DNA from: Petrolisthes cinctipes
Lineage: Eukaryota; Arthropoda; Malacostraca; Decapoda; Porcellanidae
Direction: 5' to 3'
Assembly: GCA_033782935.1 (NCBI GenBank)
Contig: JAWQEG010000506.1
Location: forward strand, 976,001 to 1,040,000
DNA length: 64,000 nucleotides
Below, one piece after another: positions 42,420 through 53,251 of this stretch. The notes under the pieces are model-generated. The model was not told where the DNA came from, made no database searches, and saw only the letters and a list, made by a program, of their open reading frames with translations. The position numbers were made by a program, and so were the translations under genes. Every line of letters begins with the position of its first letter. The stretch's first letter is position 1.

Positions 42420-43737
42420 ATTTTCGAATGCTTGTACTTGTTTACTTTGTTTGTTGTTTAAAGAAATCCACGGGAATATTAATACCATACCACAGTAATT
42501 GTACATTCGGCTTCAGCATGCCTCGTCCAGAGATGTTACAACATCGATAGCTGCTGTTTTAAGAAAGAGAGTAGGATGGGTGGCACCGACCTCCAATGTC
42601 GATGATATACTAATATGATTTTCAGAGACTGGTGTATCAGGTTAGCGAATAAGCTCTACAGACAGATCATGACTTAATGTGGCATATTCTCAAACACTCA
42701 TGTTCCGACTTCATAGACGGGTTTACACAGAGGGATAACTCAGAGCATCTAGAAGGTTATTGGCCTGTGAAAAGGGCTTTAATGGATCATGATTTGTTTG
42801 TCATATCTGGGTTCTTCGACGGTGCCACTTCTCCAGTGGAGGCAGATCTTGTGGTAACACTACTACACCTGAAGTCGAATATACATATAGCACTTAGGTA
42901 TACACATACCTGACAAGTATTGTACATTATTAATTAATACAATAATTAAACTAGCGAGAAAATTACCTGACATCCAAAGAAAGTCCTGAAACTTCATTGT
43001 AAATGTATAACACAGTTGGTGTATCTGCTATGCTTGCTGAAAGATACTAATATTTTCTAGGAATGACTTTCACCCAACTTTGCAGATTGAATTACTTGAG
43101 TGAATCCTGTATATATAAATCCATCGTTGAATAATGGCAAAGGGTTTTGAAGATAATTAAAAAATCCATATACTGTATGTAGTCTTGTGCGAGACCGTAT
43201 AGTAAATGAATGTGCAGTGACAGGAGAGACAAGTGGAGAAGAGTTTTTAGATTATGAATATACAGTAGCCCTGAGGAAGACACACTGTATGCTGTACGAT
43301 AGGCTCAGTGTTAAAGTGTGGTAGCAGCTTCACGTTTCCTGCTGTGTGTGGTCGCTGTAAGACGATCGAAGGACTACTCGTTGTTCATTCCTCCCTTCTT
43401 CTATCTATCTGGTCCGAGCAATCCAATGAAAAATTCATCTCTGAGCTTGGTGGCGCTACTTTAGATAATTGATCAGCTAACAGTTATTAGGAGTGTAAAC
43501 ATAACATGGTTTCTTTTCATTCTTCTTCGTGAGTCCTTACTGACAGTATAGATCGTTTTGGTATGTTTAAATGATTAAGAATGTTATATTATTATCTCTC
43601 TTCATTAGCTTCAGTAAAATATATTAACTTAAGGATGAAATGTTTAAGTGACTTTGCCGATTCAGTCTTAGTTAAATTCACGATAGCCTTTAGTCCATTA
43701 AGCAAACATGGCTTGAACTAGAAATGTCCGTGTTTAA
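42420..43737. other. Unassigned, probably intronic
   Basis: Unique AT-rich sequence. Short open frames only (for example 42677-42913). No exon with matching splice sites and no element ends recognised. The missing first exon of the channel gene could be here or beyond. Confidence 0.5.
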
Positions 43738-43897
43738 AAGGAGATTGTATATATACTTTTGGTACATTAGAGCATCTTTAGTTCTCCAAACCATGCAAGG
43801 AAACAGGACCAGATTAACAAAAAGAATAGTGGCCTGTTCCTTGGAATAGTTCGGAGGAATTAGTTACTCCAGATTTGCCAACACAGAACATCATGAG
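43738..43897. repeat. Foldback element, CCTCCAAACTATGCC family
   Basis: TACATTAGAGCATCTTTAGT, CTCCAAACCATGCAAGGAAA and the AGTGGCCTGTTCCTTGGAAT half followed by TTCGGAGGAATTAG. An uninterrupted copy showing how the halves at 17105 and 31488 should join. Confidence 0.7.
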
Positions 43898-44650
43898 GAG
43901 GTCAGTCATTTTTGCCCAGTTCTTTCATTTTGATTAATGGTAATGAAAGCTGAAATGGTTACCTGTTTTGTTTAATTCGTATTCAAATACCATTGACCAT
44001 GACAATATTTATTAACTCACACTGTAGTTGGGTGTGCAAGGGGCTTCTAATTAAGACTGTACATTTGGTTCAAAGAAGGCAATGTTCAGGCAGTATCATA
44101 ATTACCAGTTAATTTGGGAATGCCAATAGATATCGAAAGTTTCAGTATACCGCCAGCCACGCACAGTATATCGCTGTTACTTATATGGGTATAGCCCCGG
44201 AACACAAGAAGTAATTAGGGTCACAAAGTATTAATTACTTCCGTCAGTAAAGTTGTTTTCTTCTCCGTTTATCTGTCAGTCAGATTATAAATTTTAAAAT
44301 AGTTAAAAAAAATATTAAATGATTTTAACGAAATTTAGTGGGGAGACGAAATAAGCATCAAGGAGGAAGTGATAAATTTAGAAGGCAAACGGTAAAGTGT
44401 AGAAGGTGGAGGAGGAGGTGTGAGAACAAACGTCCTCTATTGTTGTTATGAATGAGAGTGATTATGAATGTCTGTGACCGTACACTTTCTTGATATTGTG
44501 GATGATAAAACTTCTTGGGAAACGCAGGCTCAGCTTTAGCGGAGGTTTACATTCTGTAAACGCTTTTCTAGTTTCTGATTTAGCCTTTGGTGATGGTGAG
44601 CTATGATGGCATGGGCAGGGTCAATAATAACAAAAAGAGGAGGTATATTC
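43898..44650. other. Non-coding stretch before the gypsy element
   Basis: Nothing recognised. It ends in ATTC (44647-44650), the left target duplication of the Ty3/gypsy insertion. Confidence 0.5.
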
Positions 44651-44814
44651 TGTGACAGCCACTGGGGAATGGCCAGTTTCCCCTCCTCGAACAAGGGAAC
44701 AACTGGAAAATCCCCAGGTTCCGAAGGTTCGGAGAAGTTAATTTGACCCCTTATTGAGCTATCCCAAATCACCAAATCTACCCTATATATATGGAGGTTC
44801 AGTAATTGAAAGTC
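44651..44814 (+). repeat. Gypsy 5' LTR, first part
   Basis: 164 bp matching 54640-54803, ending in TTGAAAGTC (44806-44814), the target sequence duplicated by the LINE. Contains a CCCTATATATATGG box that could act as TATA. Confidence 0.9.
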
Positions 44815-45494
44815 GCATGAGATTATGCGTCCAGACTTTGTTGTGTCCAGATCTCGTCCTCGTTTAGCACAGCAACAACAGACTACAGTATTGTTCGTGG
44901 AGTTACCTTGGTGTACCGAGGCCTCTTACCGGCAGTACTTTGTTGTTTCTCTGCCTTGGTAAAGTAATATTGTAAAGTAGATTTGCAGCGTTTTGCTGCA
45001 CTGCTGTGTACACCTTCAGTGATTTGATTTTTGCTGGAGGACAACCAGTAGTATATGGTAGATAGTAGTTAGTTGTTCCCCACACCAGACCCGCAGCACT
45101 CACTGCCTCAGGGGAAACCCTGAGGTAGGGGGACCCAGTAGTCTGGTGCGTCATTTGGGCACCTCTTTTTCTTAAACTACTTTTTCTTCTATATTTTCCG
45201 TGCGACCTCCTGGGCCTACGGTTGTCTCTTGGCTGAGCAACGGTATTCGCTTGGGAGGTGGGTTCTAACTACACCACCCCTCGCATTAGGCAGGTTCGGT
45301 GGTGGGGAAGTTCCTTCCGCACAAACTCCGATCCCCTAGCTGGTACTGGAGAACGCCGCCAGGCTACCACTAGGGGGGGGGGGGGGCGAGTAAAAGTAAC
45401 TTTTATTCCCTAAATTATTGTCCATTTTTGGGGGTTGATACAATAGTTAAGGGAGGTAGGTGAGTGTGCGAGGAGAGGGGTCGGACGTAGTCCG

Positions 45495-46859
45495 ATGCCC
45501 CGGATGGATGACTCCCCGACTAGCCTCCCTCCTCCTCAAGGAGGGAGGTTAACGACCAAGGACCAAACTAGGACAATGGCTGACAATAATGGAACCCCTA
45601 CGGCATACAGACAAAGACAACCTGATGTTAAAATTCCTCCTATGAATGCTCGCTATGTAAATATTAGATGTGTAGATGAGGGTCAGTCTCTCAAGAATTT
45701 TAACCCCTTTATCGTCAAAAAGGTCCTTGATGGTCAAGTGGGTGGCAGTCTTGCTGCTGCTAACAAGTTGCGTGATGGTAGTATCCTGGTAAAAGTACTG
45801 AAGGCATCCCAGGTTAAGGATCTCCTTAAACTGACGCAAATTCATAACTTTAAGGTGAAAGCCACCATTCCAGTGGGGCCGAATACCTGTAAGGGCGTCA
45901 TTTTCCATAGGGATTTGGCCGCTCTGGATGAGGCTGAAATTTTGGAAGGAATGAAGGACCAAGGCGTTGTTGATGTACAAAGTATGACCAGGATGAGAGA
46001 GAACAAGAGAGAGAAATTTGGCTTGTGTTTCCTGACTTTTGCTTCAGCACAGATTCCGGAAACGGTAAAGATTGGATATGAAATTGTTCACGTTAGACCA
46101 TACATTCAGAAACCGATGAGTTGTTTCCGCTGCCAGAAATTCGGACACACAGCATTGAGGTGCTTCAATAAAGATTCATTCACTTGTGGTAAATGTGCAG
46201 GTAGACACGAGACTGAGTTGTGTTCAGAGACAGTCTTCAGGTGTGCTAATTGTGGCGGCCCCCACCAGGCAAGTGCAGGTGACTGCAGGAGCCTTAAAGT
46301 GGAGACTGAAGCAATGGCATACATGAGGGCTCATGATGTCAGTTATGGTGAGGCAAAGAGGAAGGTGGAGGGGGTTAACCAAACTCCCACAGTTTCCTAT
46401 GCTGCAGCTATGACTGGCACCACTGCTCCTGTAACTACAACAAATGTTAACGTGGCTATCCAAGCTAAAGATAATGAAATTAAAGACTTGAAGGATACTG
46501 TAAACAAATTAACGCTGCTAGTAGAAAGTTTGACAAAGAAATTAGAAGTTGTTGAATCAACCCAGCAAAAGAAGCACCACAAAGCTGATGACACCGTATC
46601 AGCTTGAAAATCTCATGTTCTCGCTCAGGTGACTCCCATGAAGCCTACATCCGGGAGTCGTCCGGTTCGTCGCGAGACGAGCCGTTCGAGGACTGGCTCT
46701 GTACCTCATGGAGAGGCACAGGCGATGGAGACTACCGTCGCGAAACCTGCCCGCGGGAGGTCCCCGGGAAGTGCAGGGGAGGAAGAGGGTCTTCCCTCCC
46801 AGCACAAAAAGGTTCGGCCAGACGAACAAGGCTCCAAGAAACCCCATAAACAGCGATAA
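45495..46859 (+). pseudogene. LINE ORF1, nucleic-acid-binding protein, one stop
   Basis: 370 codons to a TGA at 46605-46607. The same frame then stays open for 84 more codons (SHVLAQVTPMKPTSGSRPVR ... to a basic KKPHKQR end) up to TAA at 46857, directly before ORF2. The TGA is therefore probably a nonsense change in a longer ORF1. Three clustered zinc knuckles sit at about residues 209-265: CFRCQKFGHTALRC, CGKCAGRHETELC and CANCGGPHQASAGDC. A C-terminal coiled coil follows (about 325-362). Role: binds element RNA in the cytoplasmic particle. Confidence 0.75.
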
Positions 46860-47476
46860 TCTTCGCGCTAACCATACTCCAATGGAACTGTCGAAGTCTT
46901 AGAGCTAGATTAAATAAACTTAAACTTTTGGCTTGTTCTTACGCTGCCGATATTATTGCCCTTCAGGAAACTCATCTGAACGACCAAGTCGAAGACGAGG
47001 TTGTTCAGCTTCGGAACTACAAGTTAATTAGGAGGGACCGTGGGGGGAGGGGTGGAGGTGGAGTGGCAATCTACATCCGCCATAACCTCCCTTTCACTGA
47101 TGTGCCCTGTAATTTTCCTCTGGAAAGTGTCGCTTGCAGAGTAAAATTCGGTGGCACCTACCTGACTATCTGTTCTGTCTACTGTCCTCCTGATACAGTA
47201 ACTTATGATGATGTTTTTGATCTACAGGACAGTCTGCCCTGTAAAAAATTAATTGTAGGTGATTTTAATGCTCATCATACGTTATGGGGTTCCCTGCAGG
47301 ATGACAGAAAGGGGGAACAGATGGCTAGGCTAATCAGTGATTCCAATTTTGTTTTTCTGAACGACGGTAGTCCGACGAGAGTTGATGATAATACTGGTAA
47401 TTTTAGCGTCCTTGACCTATCTCTGGTCTCCCCATCGATTGCAGCCTCTTGCTAGTGGCTACCCATTGATGACTCA
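46850..47476 (+). pseudogene. LINE ORF2 endonuclease domain with one stop
   Basis: Reads ILQWNCRSLRARLNKLKLLA, then IIALQETHL (catalytic Glu), VAIYIR, a VYCPPDT strand, VGDFNAHHTLWG and LDLSLVS, then, after TAG at 47453-47455, IDDSLGSDHFPI with the catalytic SDH. All catalytic motifs of the APE-type LINE endonuclease are present. The frame is open from 46850, just after a stop, with no AUG before the first motif, so translation may need reinitiation after ORF1. The TAG separates the SDH motif from the rest. Confidence 0.8.
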
Positions 47477-50400
47477 TTGGGAAGCGACCATTTTCCTATT
47501 GTGATTAAATTTAAAAGCGACACTATTAAAGAGCTTTCAGCACCTAAATTTAACGTAAAAAAAGCAGACTGGGTGTCCTTCACAAAGGGTGTCAATATTG
47601 AAATTGTTGGAGAAACCATTGATGATAAAGTAAATAATATTCAAGATAATATCCTCAAAGCCGCAATGGCAACAATTCCTAAGACTTCGGTAGATAGTGC
47701 AAAGCATAGGGTTCCATGGTGGACGCCAGATTGCCGCAGGGTACTGTGTGAGAGGAATAGAGCCTACAGGCTTTTCAAAAATCGCATTAGTGATGAGAAC
47801 TTTCGCAAGTATAAACTTGCGAGAGCTGGGGCTCGTCGAACCATCAGACAAGCCAAACGAGACTCCTGGCGATGCTTTGTCTCTAGTATCAACAGTGAAA
47901 CATCAATTTCCCAAGTCTGGTCCACTGTAAGAAAATTAAATAAGAAAAAAATATCTAATAAAATTACCAACATCACTTTTAATAACATCAATTATGACGA
48001 ACCTAGAGACATTGCTAACGCCCTCGCCAGGCAGTTCTCTTTTGCTAGCAGCTCTGAAAATTACCATCCAGCTTTCCTGCCCATCAAGGAAGCATCAGAG
48101 CTGCAGCATATTGACTTTGCCACAGGAGATGAATTAGATTACAATAGTGATCTAACAATGCAAGAGCTTGTCCAAGCCCTAGGAGCCTGTAGTGGGACAT
48201 CCCCAGGACCCGATGAGATTCGGTATGAGATGATAAAGCATCTTGATCATGATTCCATGATCAAGATGTTGCAAGTGTTTAACGAGATTTGGAGGGTCAC
48301 ACCTTTCCAAACTCGTGGCACTTTGCACATGTCATTCCCATACCTAAAGGAGGGGGGGACCCCAGATCGACTTCATCGTATCGCCCTATTGCGCTCACAA
48401 GTTGCTTATGCAAGGTCATGGAACGAATTGCTAATCGTAGGCTATTGCATTTTTTAAATTCCAGGAATTTGCTGGTTGACGAGCAGTGTGGCTTCCGTAA
48501 AGGTCGCCAGACGCTCGATCAGCTAGTGAACCTGGAAGTTCAAATTCAAGAGGCATTTGCCAAAAAAAAATTTTTGATTGCAGTATTTTTAGACATTGAA
48601 AAAGCCTACGACATGACTTGGCGACAAGGCCTCAGGAAACTATATGCGATGGGATTACGCGGTAACCTGCCCTTTTTTGTTAAGAACTTCATTTCTGACA
48701 GAACTTTCTCTGTCAAGCTTTTTTCGGACACAGTCACTTTCTCGGACATATTTGTCCAGGCAAATGGGGTGCCCCAGGGGAGTGTTCTGTCTCCGACCTT
48801 ATTTCTATGTATGATCAATGACATTCTACCAGCTCCTCCTCGAAATCTTAAATACTCACTGTACGCCGATGACTGTGCGATATGGCACTCCAGCTGTAAT
48901 GCAGAGTTTTCGGCAACTCGGATCCAATTGGCACTGGATTTGATTCACAATTGGGGCCTCCAGTGGGGTTTTAAGTTTTCAGTAAGAAAGAGTGTAGGGG
49001 TTATTTTCACTCATAGGAAGAAGCCAGACGTCAGGCTGACTATGGGTGTCAACCCCCTACCTATTCAAAATTCTACTAAATTTCTTGGACTGCATTTTGA
49101 CAGTCGACTGACATGGCGAGTCCATGTCAGTCAGTTAAAAATTAAATGTTTAAAAGCACTCAATTTGCTGAAGTGCATTTCTGGTACTCAATGGGGAGCA
49201 GATAGGAAGTCATTGCTAATGCTATATAAATCCCTGATTAGATCTAGAGTAGATTATGGGTCAATAGTGTATGGTTCGGCATCTGAGTCTGTGTTGAAAG
49301 GTTTGGATGTTGTGCAGAATGCGTGTTTGCGTGTGTGTCTTGGAGCCCTACGTTGCACTCGAATCGAGCGTCTAGAGGTGGAGTCACAAGTGCCTCCCCT
49401 CCGATTGAGACGAGATCAACTACTATTAGTATATTGTGCTAAGAAATCCAGGGTGCCGAGTCATCTTCCCGGGAATGCCTTGCTTCGGCAACAGCACCCG
49501 GGGGGCCATGGCGATAGGCCCCTGGCAGAGGGACCGAGTCGTCCGTCCGGGAACCCCTGCGCCCCAGGGGGCACTGGCGTGATGCCAATGGGGACCAGGC
49601 CCCAAGTTCAGGTACCCGGGGAGCCGAGTCATCCTCCCGGTAATGCCTTGGTGAGGCATTTGCAGCCGGGGGGCCATGGCGATAGGCCCCCGGAAGGGCC
49701 GAGTTATCCGCCTGGGCGTCGCACGGCCCCGGAGGGCACTGGCGTGAGGTCCCTCAGAGCAAGACTCCACGACCTCGTAGAGTGTGTCGGTATAGAATTA
49801 TCAACAATCGATTCCCTGGTTTTAGTAAATATTGCACCCTGGGTAACACCCCCCTTCACTATTGTGGATTCCTGGCTACCAGGGGTTAAATCCCGGGTGC
49901 CGGAGGTGGAGGTACACCAGAGGTTTCGTGAGATAATTGTTCAACATCTTTCATATTTCCATCTGTATACCGACGGTTCCAAGACGGATGAATGTGTGGG
50001 TGCAGGTGTATGGTCGACTGAATGTCAGTTAAGATTCAGACTGCCGATTCATACATCTATTTTTATTGCTGAACTTTTTGCTATTAATAAAGCTTTGGAT
50101 TTTGCCCTATCGACGACCCACGATAGGATAGTTATTTTTACTGATTCATTAAGTTCACTTCAAGCTATTAAATCCTTAAATACAACTAACAACGAAATAC
50201 AGGGTAATATCATTAGTAAGCTGTTTTGTGCCAATAAATCAATCAAGCTAATATGGGTACCTTCACATTATGGTATCTATGGCAATGAACAGGCTGATAT
50301 ACTAGCCGGGTCAACTGTTGATCTGGACATTAGCATAGTCCGTACGGATCTCAGGTGTTTTGTTTCCCTCATTAAGTCTCGAATTCATCTCCTGTGGCAA

Positions 50401-50775
50401 AGGCAGTGGACCAGATTAGACATCAGAAACAAAGTAAGAACTGTTATTGAACCCTGGGCTACGTCATCATGGCGTAGCCGCAGGGACGAGGTGGTGTTGG
50501 CCCGTCTCAGGGTAAACGCCACATGGCTAACACATCTCGAACCTTATGTAAATAGAAATTTCCCCCCCATGTGCCCATCATGCACATCAGTGATGTCTTT
50601 AAGTCATTTATTAATTTTTTGTAATGATTATGAAAACCAGCGAACTAAAATTAAACATTATTTCCAACGTAAAAATATTGCTTTCACCATCGAAAATATT
50701 CTATCAGATGATAAGAATATTATAAACAAACTGCTGAGTTTTCTGAGGGAGACAAAACTTTATGACCTTATATAG
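47477..50775 (+). pseudogene. LINE ORF2 reverse transcriptase and RNase H, frameshifted
   Basis: The endonuclease frame continues to about 48290, where the protein moves to another frame (a one-base loss in a T/G run near 48290 would explain it). From there 48291-50775 is open: IPIPKGG..STSSYRPIAL, motif A AVFLDIEKAYDMTW, motif B NGVPQGSVLSP and YADD in LYADDCAIW. After RT comes a 110-residue Pro/Gly-rich repeat insertion (49450-49775). RNase H follows: YTDGSK, IAELFAINKA, FTDSLSSLQ and WVPSHYGIYGNEQAD, with its acidic residues intact. A C-terminal CPSC-x7-H-x4-C zinc motif ends it. Catalytic residues are intact; only frame breaks inactivate it. Confidence 0.85.
49456..49775 (+). repeat. GC-rich tandem repeat inside LINE ORF2, about 168-bp period
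   Basis: CCGAGTCATCTTCCCGGGAA at 49456 recurs as CCGAGTCATCCTCCCGGTAA at 49624. Each unit also contains GGGGCCATGGCGATAGGCCC and GGCACTGGCGTGA. Two units, each with a half-repeat, encode PSHLPGNALLRQQHPGGHGD-like Pro/Gly-rich sequence. It keeps the RT-to-RNase H frame. Confidence 0.75.
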
Positions 50776-50863
50776 ATTGATATAATAAAATGGATCCAAT
50801 GGCTTAATGATCTTTGGCTATATGCCTCTGGTTGATAGCCAATAAATCCAACAAGCAAGCAAG

Positions 50864-51446
50864 TTGAAAGTCAGTCTCTACTCAACTTCCCTCGTTGTTG
50901 GGTTTAGCCTCTCCACCACTCAGCTTGTGCCTAGGGCTGATCTTGGTGCTTCCATAAATCTGGTGTTCTGCACATCTTTTCTTCTGAGTACAGTATAGTA
51001 TTATGTGTTAATTTTAAGTCTTGTACTGAGGGTTCCCATTCTTCATACGGATTTTGGTGTTTAGGTTTAATTTAGTATTAAGTGTAGTATTAAGTCTTGG
51101 TGTGGATTATTTATGTACATTTATTTTGTTATAGTATTTCTGATGTGTTAATTATAATTTAGAAATTTCCCTAGCATTCTTATTACATTCCCAACTGTCA
51201 CCTATGAGGTTTTTCACTCTTAAGTCTGGTATACCAGAATATAAACACATACTGGAGACTACCAATCATCACATTAAATCTAAATACAAATATGTTTAAT
51301 GCCAGTTGGTACCTTTGAACCAAAACCTCAATTACTGGCCGGATAACAAACTATCCATTCATCTTTTAATTGTTTGAGACTGGATTACTTACCATATCCC
51401 TAGAAACAGTGCCTAACAGTCTCTGAGTAATCTAGTGTTCGTAACA
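50864..51446 (+). repeat. Gypsy 5' LTR, second part
   Basis: Starts with the second TTGAAAGTC and continues to GTAACA at 51446. With 44651-44814 it reconstitutes the 738-bp length of the 3' LTR once the LINE and one duplication are removed. Confidence 0.9.
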
Positions 51447-51452
51447 GTTAAG

Positions 51453-51470
51453 TGGGGGCCTGTCCGGGAT
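51453..51470 (+). promoter_or_regulatory. Gypsy primer binding site, tRNA-Pro-like
   Basis: TGGGGGCCTGTCCGGGAT, 6 nt inside the 5' LTR. It matches the 18-nt tRNA-Pro complementary site used by gammaretroviruses at all but two adjacent positions. It would prime minus-strand DNA synthesis. Confidence 0.7.
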
Positions 51471-52282
51471 TGTTAAAATTTTTTATGAACTTTGGTGATG
51501 TTGGTGGTCCACAGTGTGATTTTAATTAAAATGTATTGGAACCCTCTTAATTTGTGGAATGCTGATATGGTTGCTCTTAGGTGAAAGTGCCCATACTGTT
51601 GGTTGGTAGTTGTACTTTCCTGTCTTTTGACTTAAATGGTGGTATAAGACTGACTATTTGGTTGGACACTGTGCAAGTTGAGTGTGAGTAGGTTGAGTAC
51701 TAGGGATTTCGAGACTCCGACAATTTTGTCCAATAACTCCTAGTTCCAACTGAGAACTTCATAACCCTGGTGTCGATGTAACTTTCCCATATTCCTAGCA
51801 TAATTTTGCTTATCCCTAAGTTAACAGTCGACCCTAATATTCTTTACTTACTAGAAGCCTTTCAGTCGAACTTAGTGTTACGACTCGTAGAACTTTTTCT
51901 GTCTGAGTATCAGATTTTAAAGGATCTCTACCCATGCTCAGTAAGTCGTGTTATTTGGGAACCAGACCGTTGTGTAAAGTAACTGTACGGCGATAGTTCT
52001 GTAAAGCAACAAACTCTTGTGCTCCTATCGGGAGACCTTTCAAGCAGGTTATTTGTAGTTTCGGATGGATAAACCTGAGCGCTGGAACCCACTTAGCACA
52101 CAGTCCGTTAGTGACTCCTCTGAACTCCCAGGTCCGATTCTGAATTGTGTAAAACCCTCATGACTTGTGAAGTACAAGACTTGAATTAAGCACTGTTTAT
52201 TGGAGTGGAATTCCTCGAGTAAAATACTAAAAAAATTCAGTAATATCATCTGGTAGAGTAGTAATTTGCATTTAACCTTGAG

Positions 52283-53250
52283 ATGTCTTTTATATTAAGA
52301 AATTTCGTTGAAGAACCGACAGTGAGTAAATTGGAAGGTGACTTAATTAAAGAAACAAGACTGGCGGCAGCTAGCTCAAAAATACAATATAGTTGCCTCT
52401 TCATCTTTAGTGAAGAAACAGTTAAAAGACGTAGTTGTAAAAGGCCTTGTTTCAAATCAAGTGTTGTCAGAAGAAGCCTACCGATTACTTCCTCAGGCTA
52501 TTAGGTACGAGAAAGATAGCTCGGAGGACGACTCTGAGATGTTAAAATTAGATCAAGAAAGAATAAACCTAGAACGAGAAAAGTTAGAACTTAGGAAAAA
52601 GGAGTTAGAAGCTCGTGAACGAGAAAGTGCACGAAAGTTAGAAGCTCGTGAACGAGAAAGTGCACGAGAGTTAGAAGCTCGTGAACGAGAAAGTGCACGA
52701 GAGTTAGAAGCCCGTGAACGAGAGTTAGAAGACCGTGAACAAGAAAGAAAACATCAGTTAGAATTAGCCCAGTTAAGTCAAACTATAAAACCTACCTTCC
52801 AGTTACACAAGGAAGTTCTCTCAGTCCCTGACTTTAATTAATGAGGATGATCCAGAAAATTTCTTTATACAATTTGAAAGACTAGCCGATCATTTACACT
52901 GGCCTGAGGAAGAATGGATCTGGTTAATCCAAAATAAATTAGTAGGAACAGCTGCTAAAGTCTTTATTGCTCTCGAGAATAACACTACTTACGAATTTGC
53001 CAAAAGTAGCATCTTGAGTGCCTATCATGTAACTCCTGAGTCATATAGACAAAAATTTAGAAATTTACAGAAGCCTTTTAGTTCTACATATGTCGAGTTT
53101 GCTTCTGAGAAATTGAAGCACTTCAGACAGTGGCTCACTTCTACAAAAACCCAGACTTTTGATGAACTTGCTAATTTAATAGTGCTTGAAGAGTTCAAAC
53201 GACGAATTCCACTCCAAGTCTTGTTGTACTTGGATGATAGGAGTGTTTAG
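52283..53250 (+). pseudogene. Gypsy gag remnant, frameshifted
   Basis: From about 52410 the frame encodes a helical region, then a highly charged coiled coil with direct repeats of an EARERESAREL-type 11-12-residue unit (52605-52740), ending in VPDFN. One base over, the capsid-like part continues as ENFFIQFERLADHLHWPEEE, then SYRQKFRNLQKP and FDELANLIVLEEFKRRIPLQ. At 53250 the sequence jumps to RT: the rest of capsid, the zinc knuckle and the protease are deleted. Another frame disruption near 52400 separates an N-terminal MSFILRNFVEEPTVSKLEGD block. Confidence 0.7.
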
Positions 53251-53251
53251 T

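Larger units (their letters stand above)
44815..50863 (+). mobile_element. LINE with endonuclease, RT and RNase H (I/jockey group)
   Basis: 6.05 kb, bordered by a 9-bp direct duplication TTGAAAGTC (44806-44814, 50864-50872). It has a 680-bp 5' UTR, a CCHC-type ORF1, an apurinic-type endonuclease, RT, RNase H and a 90-bp 3' UTR ending in short ACAAGCAAGCAAG repeats instead of poly(A). It appears full length, but a stop in ORF1, a stop in the endonuclease and a frameshift before RT make it inactive. RNase H plus CCHC ORF1 and the simple-repeat tail place it near I, Loa or Nimb; the exact clade needs a tree. Confidence 0.85.
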
